A program made the position numbers and the translations under genes. From Bradyrhizobium arachidis (GTDB taxonomy: Bacteria > Pseudomonadota > Alphaproteobacteria > Rhizobiales > Xanthobacteraceae), in the NCBI RefSeq assembly GCF_024758505.1, contig NZ_CP077970.1, positions 1,488,001 to 1,552,000 on the forward strand: a stretch of DNA of 64,000 nt, given 5' to 3'. The notes under the pieces are model-generated. The model had not been told where the DNA came from and searched no databases. It worked only from the letters and a program-made list of their open reading frames with translations. Positions 21,083 through 29,160 of the stretch are shown one piece after another. Every line of letters starts with the position of its first letter. The first letter of the stretch is position 1.

Positions 21083-22249
21083 TCACCACAGCTTCTGAAC
21101 GGGAGGCGCATAAGCGAGCGCCAGCTTCTGCGGCAGTTGGTTGACGTAGTACAAATCTAGAGATGTCTTCGCCCTCGTTACCACAGTGTAGTAGTGTTCA
21201 GAATCATAATGATAGTGGAGTTCTTCGCAGAATGGCCAGTGAACGGCTCGGAATTCTAATCCTTTGCAGCCCTGGACCGTCAGAATGCAAATGGGAGTGT
21301 CTTTGCCAAGCGCGGGGTCGTGATCATCATCGCTTGCTTCCCGAGCTCTTACAATCTGCGATTTGCCCGCTAGCTCGGAATCATTCTCGAGCTGCGAGAA
21401 GACAAATTCCCGGTCCTCCTTGCGGGCTACAATTACCCCCAACAGATCCCCTTGTGCGATCAAGTCTGCATAGGCGCGCATCTGATCTCGTAGGCTGTGC
21501 ACTATAGCGGCGATGGTGTCGCCCTTCGAAAGTGGACCATGGATGCCAATTCTTCCAGGCCTTGGTCCGTTATATTGGCAGGTCGATTCCAGGGACTGGC
21601 CGCCTTGAGGTACGAGAATGCGATCGGCCATTCGGCAGACCTCAGGTGCCAATCGGTAGTGAAACGACAGTGATAAAATGTTAGGTGGACGAACCAGGGC
21701 GCCGATGGCGTCTATCCCGCTGGATTTATTATAGATTTTTTGCCTTATGTCCCCAACCAAAAAAAGCGTGTTACCCCATCGGGATAAAAGCTCGACCTCC
21801 TCGGATAACAAATCTTGAGCTTCGTCAATGAAAAGCGCGTCATATCTCGGAAGTTTCGCTTTGGGAGCGAAACCCAGCGCCTCAGTTGCAAGCGACCGTT
21901 TCCATTCGCTAAGCGTTGCCTTCGCTGCAGGAAGAGATTCCCCGTGCTGAGTATAGAGCCCTCGTATCCAGGACTCCAGGGTGCTGACACAGCTTTGAGG
22001 GAAGATTTCTCTGCCTTGCGAGTCAAAGCATCCGGTCTTTATGAATTCTGTGAGCGACCGCGTAAAGCTCAAAACCAACACATTGGGTAAGCCCTGGCTT
22101 CGAACATATTGTGCTCGACGCAGCAACACGTTCGTTTTTCCGGAGCCTGGTGGCCCCAACACTACGTGATGCTCGCCAAGAGGCAAATCCTCAATTAATG
22201 CGACTTGATCTTTATCGAGATTTTCTCGTCGGGCCCACCACAATGACAT
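21083..22249 (-). CDS. Compact UvrD/REP-like SF1 helicase
   Basis: A 388-residue protein from ATG 22249. Motif I GPPGSGKT is at residues 32-39, followed by LVLSFTRSL (motif Ia), FIDEAQDLL (motif II), LVGDIRQKIYN (motif III), LSFHYRLAPEVCRMAD (motif IV), TVQGCKGLEFRAVHW (motif V) and YTVVTRAKTSLDLYYV (motif VI). All core SF1 motifs are present, but it is roughly half the size of UvrD because the 1B and 2B insertions are reduced or missing. The kinase gene ends 16 bases upstream. A longer in-frame start (22315) would overlap the kinase and adds residues that look like antisense-free filler, so 22249 is preferred. Likely an ATP-driven DNA or RNA translocase. Confidence 0.75.
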   Translation of the reverse strand: MSLWWARRENLDKDQVALIEDLPLGEHHVVLGPPGSGKTNVLLRRAQYVRSQGLPNVLVLSFTRSLTEFIKTGCFDSQGREIFPQSCVSTLESWIRGLYTQHGESLPAAKATLSEWKRSLATEALGFAPKAKLPRYDALFIDEAQDLLSEEVELLSRWGNTLFLVGDIRQKIYNKSSGIDAIGALVRPPNILSLSFHYRLAPEVCRMADRILVPQGGQSLESTCQYNGPRPGRIGIHGPLSKGDTIAAIVHSLRDQMRAYADLIAQGDLLGVIVARKEDREFVFSQLENDSELAGKSQIVRAREASDDDHDPALGKDTPICILTVQGCKGLEFRAVHWPFCEELHYHYDSEHYYTVVTRAKTSLDLYYVNQLPQKLALAYAPPVQKLW

Positions 22250-22265
22250 TTCTGATATCCATCTC

Positions 22266-23690
22266 TTAGCTAACTTGCAGGAGCGATGCGGCAAGGGAGC
22301 CCAGGGAGGCTTCAATTTGCTCGCCTATTTGATCACTTGAACCGGCCTCGTCCGCTACATCTGGAAGCTCGATGTGGCTCGATCTGTCGACCCCAATTAT
22401 CGTGCTTTGAAGTGAAGCCTTGCAGTCGAATGACTGGCCGGCTGGTACCGTTTTCAGAAGCAGATCAATCGTAAACTCGATTCTGCCCGACAGAAGTGTG
22501 TCCTCTTCGGCATCCCAAACGAAACGCAATCGCTTCGAGCAGTCGTTTTGCCCGGCTTCGTTATAATGAGCCGCAGTAATGCCGTTCCGTCTGAGGTGTT
22601 CCTGAATTCGAGACTCGAGCGCATCTGCCACCTCTCTGATGCGTCGCCGCAATTCTTCAAGACTAGGGGTCTTCGGGGCAATGAGATGGGTGCGGGCCAG
22701 CCCAAGAACATTGAGGGCAAGCGCTTGCTGCTTTTCATTATCAGCCAAAAAGTCTTCCAATTTGAGGAGCGATCGCGTCGCCCAATCTTTATCCAATGCT
22801 CGACGTGCGAGAAATATAAGATCGCGATCAACATCTATCGCATTCACAGAGGGAGAAGCGGTCGCGACAATCCAGGCGAATCTATACCGATTTTCACGCG
22901 ACTTCAGAAACTCGGCTTCGAAGAGCAGTTCCCGCATAATGAGGTCGTGCAAGAGGCCGCCCATTTGATAGACGTCCAGCGCGTGCCAGGCTTCGGGCGT
23001 AGGATCAAGAAGCCGGAACAGGTACTCCGGCGGGGAATATCTTGCGGTCGCAACTACCGGCAACTGGTTGTCTTGGTCGGTCCCGAGACCCATACGATCA
23101 TTGACGCCCCGCGTTACGGAAAGGTCTAGCAACGTCGCATGATTGAAATCGTTCGAGACAAATACATTTGCTGATTTAACATCGCGGTGGCAAAGTCCAT
23201 GCGACCTTAGAAAAATGAGAGCTCGAGCGATTTGGTCAACAATAGACCTGATCTTGCTTCGCGGTATCTCACTGAGACATTTTGCAAGTTCTCTGCCCGG
23301 AGCATGGTTCATGAGCAGAAAGAGATGGTTTTCGAACTCTCCGCCCTCGAACACATCAACCAGATATGGGCAATCGTTCACGCCGAGCTCTACTTGGCGT
23401 TCAATTCTTATTCTTTCGATCTTTCCCAAACCACCGGACGAAAATTTTCGATTGTAGAGCTTGAGCGCTCGAATGCCATCAGGCGATTGAACGGAGAATA
23501 CCTGCGAGGTTCCCCCGTCCCCAGCCTCGCTGATCACCTCCCACAATCCCCCTTTGGCGTGGCACCATCGCCTCGCCGTTCCAAGCAAATTGTCATCTAA
23601 CACTAGGAAATCCCGCCATGCCGATCGCGTGAGGGGCGATATACCCTCTAGTGAAGAAGAAAACCTGCCAATTTGGCGTTCCGCGCGCAT
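22266..23690 (-). CDS. Serine/threonine protein kinase-like protein
   Basis: A 474-residue protein with an N-terminal kinase fold. A Gly-rich loop (EAGDGGTSQVF, about 56-65) is followed by the ALKLY lysine (K77), a hinge with LFLLMNHAPG, the catalytic loop CHRDVKSANVF (H168-R169-D170, K172, N175), DLS at 189-191 in place of DFG, a SPPEY segment near 219-223 and DVYQMGG at 239. The active-site residues look intact; the DFG change keeps the metal-binding Asp. The last 200 residues are a helical C-terminal region of unknown fold, with no membrane segment, so it is cytosolic. It heads an operon with a helicase and an unknown protein, an arrangement suggestive of a signalling-gated defence system. 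That role is inferred. Confidence 0.75.
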   Translation of the reverse strand: MRAERQIGRFSSSLEGISPLTRSAWRDFLVLDDNLLGTARRWCHAKGGLWEVISEAGDGGTSQVFSVQSPDGIRALKLYNRKFSSGGLGKIERIRIERQVELGVNDCPYLVDVFEGGEFENHLFLLMNHAPGRELAKCLSEIPRSKIRSIVDQIARALIFLRSHGLCHRDVKSANVFVSNDFNHATLLDLSVTRGVNDRMGLGTDQDNQLPVVATARYSPPEYLFRLLDPTPEAWHALDVYQMGGLLHDLIMRELLFEAEFLKSRENRYRFAWIVATASPSVNAIDVDRDLIFLARRALDKDWATRSLLKLEDFLADNEKQQALALNVLGLARTHLIAPKTPSLEELRRRIREVADALESRIQEHLRRNGITAAHYNEAGQNDCSKRLRFVWDAEEDTLLSGRIEFTIDLLLKTVPAGQSFDCKASLQSTIIGVDRSSHIELPDVADEAGSSDQIGEQIEASLGSLAASLLQVS

Positions 23691-23693
23691 ACA

Positions 23694-23948
23694 TCACGCG
23701 AACTTCCGAGCTTTGGCGCTCCGTTTCGCCGCGGAATTAGTTTGTGCCGGCGTGAAAGCCTTGATCATTGGTCCGAGTGTTCCCACCCTCATGGTGATAC
23801 GGCGGTGTCCTGTCGGTACACAATTCGAAGCTGGCTTGAGCAGCCATATCGTCCAAGCGCGCTCAATTTGAAACAGCGTTAGTGCCCCGTTAGAATGTGA
23901 CGGGGCTCTCCAGCCGCCACTGTGACGCATTTCTGCTCGATGCCGCAC
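23694..23948 (-). CDS. Possible 84-residue ORF just upstream of the kinase
   Basis: A short minus-strand frame ending 3 bases before the kinase start. It is basic (RHRRITMRV, SAAKRSAKARKFA) with no family I know. The neighbouring minus frame also reads protein-like (RQSSEVRVMYARGTPNWQVF), so this may be debris rather than a gene. If real it would be the first gene of the kinase operon. Confidence 0.25.
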   Translation of the reverse strand: MRHRAEMRHSGGWRAPSHSNGALTLFQIERAWTIWLLKPASNCVPTGHRRITMRVGTLGPMIKAFTPAQTNSAAKRSAKARKFA

Positions 23949-23959
23949 AACTGATAACT

Positions 23960-24290
23960 AGAGCGTTCGCCGATCATGTTGCAGCGTATTCTGCGACAAT
24001 GAAGACGCAGCGCTGGGGATCGAGCGCGGGCTGGCCATCGAGCCAATCCTGGCGCCGCTTTATGACGTCCGGCCGGTCCTGCTCGCTGGCGTGCGCCATC
24101 TCTTTGCGCGTGATGCCGTACCGGACCAGGAAGCGACGGAGTGTGCCTTCACCGAACACCAGCCCCTTTTTGGCCAGGCTTCGCGCTCCGCGATCGAGAC
24201 ATCCGGCGTCGCCTTCAGCATCGCAAGAATAGCAACGCCTTACGCGCACATCTTGCTGAACTGCGAATCGTCGCAGCAAAGGGTAGGCGA
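23960..24290 (-). pseudogene. IS630-family transposase N-terminal fragment
   Basis: The minus strand reads LRRFLVRYGITRKEMAHASE, then QDRPDVIKRRQDWLDGQPAL and DPQRCVFIVAEYAAT. This is the helix-turn-helix to first-Asp region of IS630-type transposases (family form: FIDETWA). The catalytic Asp position reads FIVAEYA and the rest is missing, so the copy is dead. It abuts an IS110 scrap on the plus strand. Confidence 0.6.
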
Positions 24291-24730
24291 AGGCTAATGC
24301 GCTGGGCGCCATTGTCCTCGACGACACCGATGAACGGCTGCCGATGTCCGCACGGAAAGCGCTTTCCGTGCTCGTGGATCAGCTCCGGTCCTTGACCGAC
24401 CGGATCCAGCAGCTCGATCGCGACATCGTTGCGGAGGTTCGCGCGCCAGCCAGACAGGGCGTCGGCTGACGACAATCGCGGGCGTCGGGCCGATTACCGC
24501 GGCCACGCTCCAGGCGCTTGCGCCCGATCCAGCAGCTTTCGCCTCGGGAAGGCATTTCGCCGCAAGGATCGGCCTGGCGCCTCGCGGCAACTCGAGCGGC
24601 GGCAAGGAGCGGATCGGCAGAATGTCCAACATGGGCAACCCCGCGTTGCCATGGCAGGCAGGCCGCGATTGTAGACGCCGGCTCGCTCCTGATCGCTGGC
24701 GCGACCGCGATGCACCTTGCCCATGACCAA
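24291..24730 (+). pseudogene. IS110-family transposase C-terminal fragment
   Basis: The plus strand reads LVDQLRSLTDRIQQLDRDIV, then in another frame TIAGVGPITAATLQALAPDP, AAFASGRHFAARIGLAPRG, KERIGRMSNMGNPALPWQ. This is the transposase_20 half of an IS110-family enzyme with the Gly-rich GVGPITA signature. It lacks the DEDD N-terminal domain and needs at least one frame change. Confidence 0.65.
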
Positions 24731-24734
24731 CCGC

Positions 24735-25190
24735 CGAAACCGGCTGGCCAATTCGTCAGGTGGGTCGTGAGCTCATGCCGTGACCGGCATGTCCATATGT
24801 CCGGCCTCTAACTGTGCGGACAAAAGCCGCCGGCCTTGATGACGTTCGCGATAGTACGGGCCATTCAAATCAACGCGCTTGATGCGCTTGGGACCCAACG
24901 GTCGTTCAGGCGACGGCGCCCCTTGACTGCGGGGTCGTTCCACATAAGGGAATCCCTTCCGATTCATTCAGCTTGGCCGATGCTCTGGTCGAGGGACGCG
25001 AGCGCGCCTCAAACTCGCCTTTCCTTTCTTTCGCTACGCCAGACTACGCTCCCGATTCTTCGCGATTGAAAGCAGCAGCCCTCCTGCCCTTTGTATCATC
25101 TCATCGTCGACGGGGCATTCACTGTCATTTCTAACCGATTTCATGCCGCGCTCAGTCATGGGCGCGATGGACCTTATCTGAGGAGAGCCG
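24735..25190. other. No gene recognised
   Basis: A gap between IS110 debris and the trb-linked CopG gene. A 64-codon minus frame (24773-24967) is rich in Arg and Pro and matches nothing I know. I see no clear promoter, terminator or palindrome. Confidence 0.4.
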
Positions 25191-25194
25191 AGTA

Positions 25195-25992
25195 GTGGCC
25201 TTTGACACAGCGAGCGACGAGGCGAACGAGCCAAAGCGCGATCGAGACGATCCAGGACAGCACTTCCAGCGTGGAGTGCCGGCCGGGGCCGAGCAGTCCC
25301 TCGAGCCAGACCTCGCCATAGGTGGCAAACCAGCTGAGCAGCCGCTGCAAGCTGATCGCCAGCACGGTGATCAGAACGAGCGAGCAAAAACGGATGCTGC
25401 CGATCGAACAGGGCAGCAAAACACTGCAGCAACGAGAAAGATCACGGTCCAGCTTTCCGAAAAGATCGTCCGCCGTCTCGACGTTGCAACTGACCGTCCC
25501 GGCCTCGGCAAGAGCATGGTCGTGGAGGCCGCTCTTGAACGCTTCCTAGACCCAGCGCCGCCGATCGAAGGTCTCATTCATGAGGCGCTCGATCGGATAA
25601 ATATGCAACTTGAACGTCTTGACAGCGACGTCCGCACGATCGCCGAGACGGTTGCGCTGCACGCCCGCTATCATCTCACCGTCACACCTCAGATGCCGCA
25701 ATCGCAGCAGCCTGAAGCGTGTGCGCTCGGACAAGAGCGATTCAAGGCCTTGGCCGAACAGGTTGACCGGCGCGTGCGCTCGAACCGATCCTTGCTGAGG
25801 GAGACGATCGACCAAATAAATGCCTCGCGGGATTCTGGTCATGCGGTCGACGACGATTCGCAAGTTTCTGCTGAATCTGCCCAGGGAGGTCCTGCGGCCA
25901 TCATTCTAGACGCAACTGCCGACATGAGCGCTGCCGCCGAGGAGGGCGGCAGCAACCGCAACTTTCAAATTCTGCCAAACGCGTTCTGCTAA
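25195..25992 (+). CDS. CopG-like ribbon-helix-helix protein of the trb locus, start uncertain
   Basis: The core from about 25438 reads KITVQLSEKIVRRLDVAT, then GLGKSMVVEAALERFLDP: a ribbon-helix-helix DNA-binding domain, followed by a coiled region (INMQLERLDSDVRTIAETV) and a C-terminal helical tail. Similar CopG-type proteins commonly lie between traG and trbB in rhizobial transfer regions. The 80 residues before the core are low-complexity, charged and antisense to a hydrophobic minus-strand frame (25174-25419). The original start may therefore have been lost and replaced by recombination. No ATG precedes the core in a sensible place. It probably regulates transfer genes if it is made. Confidence 0.5.
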   Translation: MAFDTASDEANEPKRDRDDPGQHFQRGVPAGAEQSLEPDLAIGGKPAEQPLQADRQHGDQNERAKTDAADRTGQQNTAATRKITVQLSEKIVRRLDVATDRPGLGKSMVVEAALERFLDPAPPIEGLIHEALDRINMQLERLDSDVRTIAETVALHARYHLTVTPQMPQSQQPEACALGQERFKALAEQVDRRVRSNRSLLRETIDQINASRDSGHAVDDDSQVSAESAQGGPAAIILDATADMSAAAEEGGSNRNFQILPNAFC

Positions 25993-26095
25993 ACCGGCTG
26001 TTGACGGCCGGATCCGCGCGCAAGAAGTAAAAAGACGCCCATCCAATCTCAATCCTTGCGCATCGTCAGAGGGGCGCGCGCTTCCGACTTGGCGC

Positions 26096-27400
26096 TTGAT
26101 CGGCTGTGTTTTCCTCCCTTTCGTCGTCGGCTACTACCTTTCGTATCTGTTCCGAACCATCAACACGCTGATCTCGGGACAGCTGTCAGCTGACCTAGGT
26201 CTCGATGCTGCCAACCTTGGCCTGTTGACGTCGGTTTATTTCCTGGTGTTCGCCGGGGCCCAGATTCCGATCGGGACCCTGCTAGATCGATTTGGCCCAC
26301 GGCGGGTCCAGAGCGCGCTCCTGCTCGTTGCCGGCGGCGGAGCGGCTCTATTTGGAGCGGCTAGCGACTTCAAGGCGCTTCTTGTTGCGCGCGCAATGAT
26401 CGGCATCGGTGTCTCGGCTGCGGCAATGGCAGGACTGAAAGCCATCGTCACCTGGTTCCCGAGGGAACGCGTCGCCTTGGCAAACGGCTACATGATTATG
26501 CTCGGCGCACTAGGTGCGGTGACCGCAACAACACCAACTCAGTGGCTTTTGGCATACACAGGGTGGCGTGGGCTATTTGAACTCTTGGCCCTTGCAACTT
26601 TCGCTGCGGCCCTCCTGATCTTCTGGGCGGTTCCCGAGGCCGCGAGACCACAGGCGACGCAGCCTACCGGCGTAAAACTGAGTGCGATCTACAGAGATCG
26701 GGGCTTCTGGCGGATAGCACCGCTGTCGGCAAGCTGTATTGGGTCAGCCTGGTCTTTGCAGGCCTTGTGGGCAGCATCTTGGTTGACGAACGTCGAAGGA
26801 TTCGACCGCGAATCCTCGATCACACAGCTCTTCATCATGGCACTTGGAATTAGCGCCGGGGCGTTGCTACTTGGCACGTTGGCTGATCGGCTACGCCGAC
26901 GCGGGATAGGGTCAGAAGTTCTGTTCGCGGCGGTGACTATGTTGTTTGTCGCGGCTGAAGTTGCATTGATCTTGCGCCTGCCGTTGCCATCGTTATTGCC
27001 ATGGCTCGTCATCTCGATTGTCGGTGCAGCGACGGTCCTCAGCTATGCGATCTTAGCGGAGAATTTCCCAAGAGAGCTCACCGGCAGAGCAAATGCCGGC
27101 TTGAACGTTCTTCACTTCGGTTGGTGTTTCATCGTCCAATACGGGACTGGACTCATCCTTGACCAATGGTCCGTTCAGGATGGCCACTATCCGATTATTG
27201 CCTACCAGGTTGCATTCGCATCCGCTGTTGGGGCGCAGATTCTGGCGCTGGGCTGGTTCGCGATCCCATGGCTTGGCCGTTTGGGCAGGCGAGTTGCCAA
27301 GTTCTTCCTCCGCGATCACGCAACAAATACAGACCCGGCTGAGGTATCCGTGACGTCAGCAGAAACTGGCGTACTCGAGCCTGAAGACGAGGAATGGTAA
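26096..27400 (+). CDS. MFS transporter
   Basis: A 434-residue membrane protein with about 12 hydrophobic helices. Near the N-terminus, GYYLSYLFRTINTLISGQL is followed by the MFS signature loop GTLLDRFGPRRVQS between helices 2 and 3, and the repeated motif GTLADRLRRRG in the second half. The charged tail (DPAEVSVTSAETGVLEPEDE) is cytosolic. The start is a TTG at 26096; the frame is open further upstream without an ATG, so a few residues could be missing. It lies between the CopG gene and trbB on the same strand. This is an unusual cargo position, and the substrate cannot be told from sequence. Confidence 0.75.
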   Translation: MIGCVFLPFVVGYYLSYLFRTINTLISGQLSADLGLDAANLGLLTSVYFLVFAGAQIPIGTLLDRFGPRRVQSALLLVAGGGAALFGAASDFKALLVARAMIGIGVSAAAMAGLKAIVTWFPRERVALANGYMIMLGALGAVTATTPTQWLLAYTGWRGLFELLALATFAAALLIFWAVPEAARPQATQPTGVKLSAIYRDRGFWRIAPLSASCIGSAWSLQALWAASWLTNVEGFDRESSITQLFIMALGISAGALLLGTLADRLRRRGIGSEVLFAAVTMLFVAAEVALILRLPLPSLLPWLVISIVGAATVLSYAILAENFPRELTGRANAGLNVLHFGWCFIVQYGTGLILDQWSVQDGHYPIIAYQVAFASAVGAQILALGWFAIPWLGRLGRRVAKFFLRDHATNTDPAEVSVTSAETGVLEPEDEEW

Positions 27401-27552
27401 TGCGAGCGTATTGGCTAACTCCACTTCGGCGCCTAATCCGTGAGAGCATCTACAACTCGCGCGCGCCTTTCTGGTTCGATCTTTCTTTTCCTACGCCAAC
27501 CTACGATCGCCGGACGCCACGCGTTGCGCCAACGAAGGACCTGCTTTTCTAG
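27400..27552 (+). CDS. 50-residue ORF overlapping the MFS stop (TAATG)
   Basis: The ATG at 27400 overlaps the TAA of the transporter by one base, the layout of translational reinitiation. The product begins MRAYWLTPLRRLIRESIY and ends TPRVAPTKDLLF. It is basic and aromatic-rich, with no membrane segment. I know no homologue. It could be chance, since the frame is short. Confidence 0.35.
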   Translation: MRAYWLTPLRRLIRESIYNSRAPFWFDLSFPTPTYDRRTPRVAPTKDLLF

Positions 27553-27600
27553 TCATACCCATCTGAGGCCGCTTGGGGTGCCTCAGCTCTTGGGGCCTCA

Positions 27601-28569
27601 ATGACAATCCAACCCTTTCAGCCGGAGGTGATCTCGCGCGGAGCACGCATGCTGCGCACTGCCCTTGGGCCCGCGATTACGTGCTTTCTGGAAGATCCCG
27701 AGATTGTCGAGGTGATGCTCAACCCAGACGGTCGGCTATGGATCGATCGGCTGTCGAGTGGCCTGACCGAGACCAGCAAAAGCCTGTCCGCTCCTGACGG
27801 AGAACGAATCATCCGCCTAGTCGCTCATCACGTCGGCGCCGAGGTTCATGCGGGTGCGCCACGTGTCTCGGCCGAGCTACCGGAGACCGGGGAGCGATTT
27901 GAAGGTCTGCTGCCCCCCGTCGTCGCCGCGCCCGCATTCGCGATCCGCAAGCCGGCCGTGGCCGTATTCTCTCTCGAGGACTATGTCGCGGCCGGGACCA
28001 TGACCTTGGAGCAGGCCCGCGCTCTTCGAACAGCTGTCGCTGCTCGCCATAATATTTTGGTCGCGGGCGGTACCTCCACCGGCAAAACCACCCTGACAAA
28101 TGCGCTTCTTGCGGAGGTCGCCAAGACGACAGACCGGGTAGTCCTCATTGAAGATACAAGAGAGCTTCAATGCAAAGCACCGAATCTCGTTGCGCTGCGC
28201 ACCCGGGACGGCGTGATCTCTCTATCAGATCTTGTTCGCGCCTCGCTGCGCCTTCGGCCGGATCGTATTCCGATTGGTGAGGTACGCGGAGCCGAAGCTC
28301 TCGACCTCCTTAAAGCCTGGGGGACAGGCCATCCCGGCGGGATCGGAACCATACATGCCGGGACTGCGCTTGGGGCACTACGCCGGCTCGAGCAGCTCAT
28401 CCAGGAGGCTGTGGTCACTGTCCCGCGCGCGCTTATTGCCGAAACGATCAACGTGATTGCCGTTCTTGTTGGCCGCGGCGCCGATCGCCGCCTCGTCGAG
28501 CTTGCTCGCGTATCAACGCTCGGACCGTCCGGTGACTACAGCCTTCTACCAATGGGAGATCAACCATGA
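27601..28569 (+). CDS. trbB: Conjugal transfer ATPase TrbB (VirB11-like)
   Basis: A 322-residue secretion ATPase. Walker A GGTSTGKT is at residues 156-163, then [10 protein letters not shown] (Asp box), [20 protein letters not shown] (Walker B region) and [20 protein letters not shown] (His box). It powers pilus assembly and substrate transfer at the inner membrane in the Trb type IV system. Length and motifs are normal. First gene of the trb operon; its stop overlaps trbC by 4 bases (ATGA). Upstream sequence (27553-27600) shows no obvious tra box. Confidence 0.9.
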   Translation: MTIQPFQPEVISRGARMLRTALGPAITCFLEDPEIVEVMLNPDGRLWIDRLSSGLTETSKSLSAPDGERIIRLVAHHVGAEVHAGAPRVSAELPETGERFEGLLPPVVAAPAFAIRKPAVAVFSLEDYVAAGTMTLEQARALRTAVAARHNILVAGGTSTGKTTLTNALLAEVAKTTDRVVLIEDTRELQCKAPNLVALRTRDGVISLSDLVRASLRLRPDRIPIGEVRGAEALDLLKAWGTGHPGGIGTIHAGTALGALRRLEQLIQEAVVTVPRALIAETINVIAVLVGRGADRRLVELARVSTLGPSGDYSLLPMGDQP

Positions 28570-28892
28570 GCTTGAGATCGCTTCGCAACAAGGCTCTCAT
28601 CGCGATCGCGGCACTGGCCCTGCCGTTCACCGGCGCGCTTCCAGCATGGGCCGCTGGCTCGAACATGCCGTGGGAGCAGCCGCTCAACCAGATCCTGCAA
28701 TCGGTTGAGGGGCCCGTCGCCAAGATCCTTGCGGTCATCATCATCATCGTGACCGGGCTATCGCTGGCATTTGGAGATACCTCGGGCGGATTTCGACGGC
28801 TGGTGCAGATCGTATTCGGTCTGTCCATCGCCTTTGCGGCCTCGAGCTTCTTTCTCTCGTTCTTCTCCTTCGGCGGCGGAGTGGTGATCTGA
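28566..28892 (+). CDS. trbC: TrbC pilin-like protein (VirB2-like)
   Basis: A 108-residue protein with a signal peptide (LRNKALIAIAALALPFTGAL), a short mature N-terminus (AAGSNMPWEQPLNQILQSVE) and two hydrophobic helices (AKILAVIIIIVTGLSLAFG and IVFGLSIAFAASSFFLSFF). This is the architecture of the cyclised pilus subunit TrbC. Overlaps trbB by 4 bases and trbD by 1, so it is translated with them. Confidence 0.85.
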   Translation: MSLRSLRNKALIAIAALALPFTGALPAWAAGSNMPWEQPLNQILQSVEGPVAKILAVIIIIVTGLSLAFGDTSGGFRRLVQIVFGLSIAFAASSFFLSFFSFGGGVVI

Positions 28893-29152
28893 TGGATGAG
28901 GTTCCCGGTTTTGTGGCACCGGTCCATCGCGCCTTGACGGAACCGATTCTGATGGGCGGTGCGCCGCGTTCAGTTGCGATCCTCAACGGCACGTTGGCGG
29001 CAGCACTTGGATTGGGTTTGCGGCTGTGGATCGCAGGCCTCCTGCTCTGGTTCATCGGCCATATGGCCGCTGTCTGGGCCGCCAAGCGCGATCCGGATTT
29101 CGTCGAAGTCGTGCGCCGCCACGTCCGCATTCCCGGTCACCTCAACATGTGA
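28892..29152 (+). CDS. trbD: TrbD (VirB3-like)
   Basis: An 86-residue inner-membrane protein with one long hydrophobic hairpin (LAAALGLGLRLWIAGLLLWF), preceded by the typical APVHRALTEPILMGGAPR start of VirB3/TrbD proteins. The ATG overlaps the trbC stop (TGATG). It acts with TrbE in the assembly platform. Confidence 0.85.
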   Translation: MDEVPGFVAPVHRALTEPILMGGAPRSVAILNGTLAAALGLGLRLWIAGLLLWFIGHMAAVWAAKRDPDFVEVVRRHVRIPGHLNM

Positions 29153-29160
29153 ATTGTCCC

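Noticed and set aside
24773..24967. 64-codon Arg/Pro-rich minus frame
   Set aside because: No family match, no ribosome site, lies in IS debris.
29026..29160. Longer start for trbE
   Set aside because: Overlaps nearly all of the trbD 3' end; TrbE family sequence begins at 29161 with a normal spacing after trbD.
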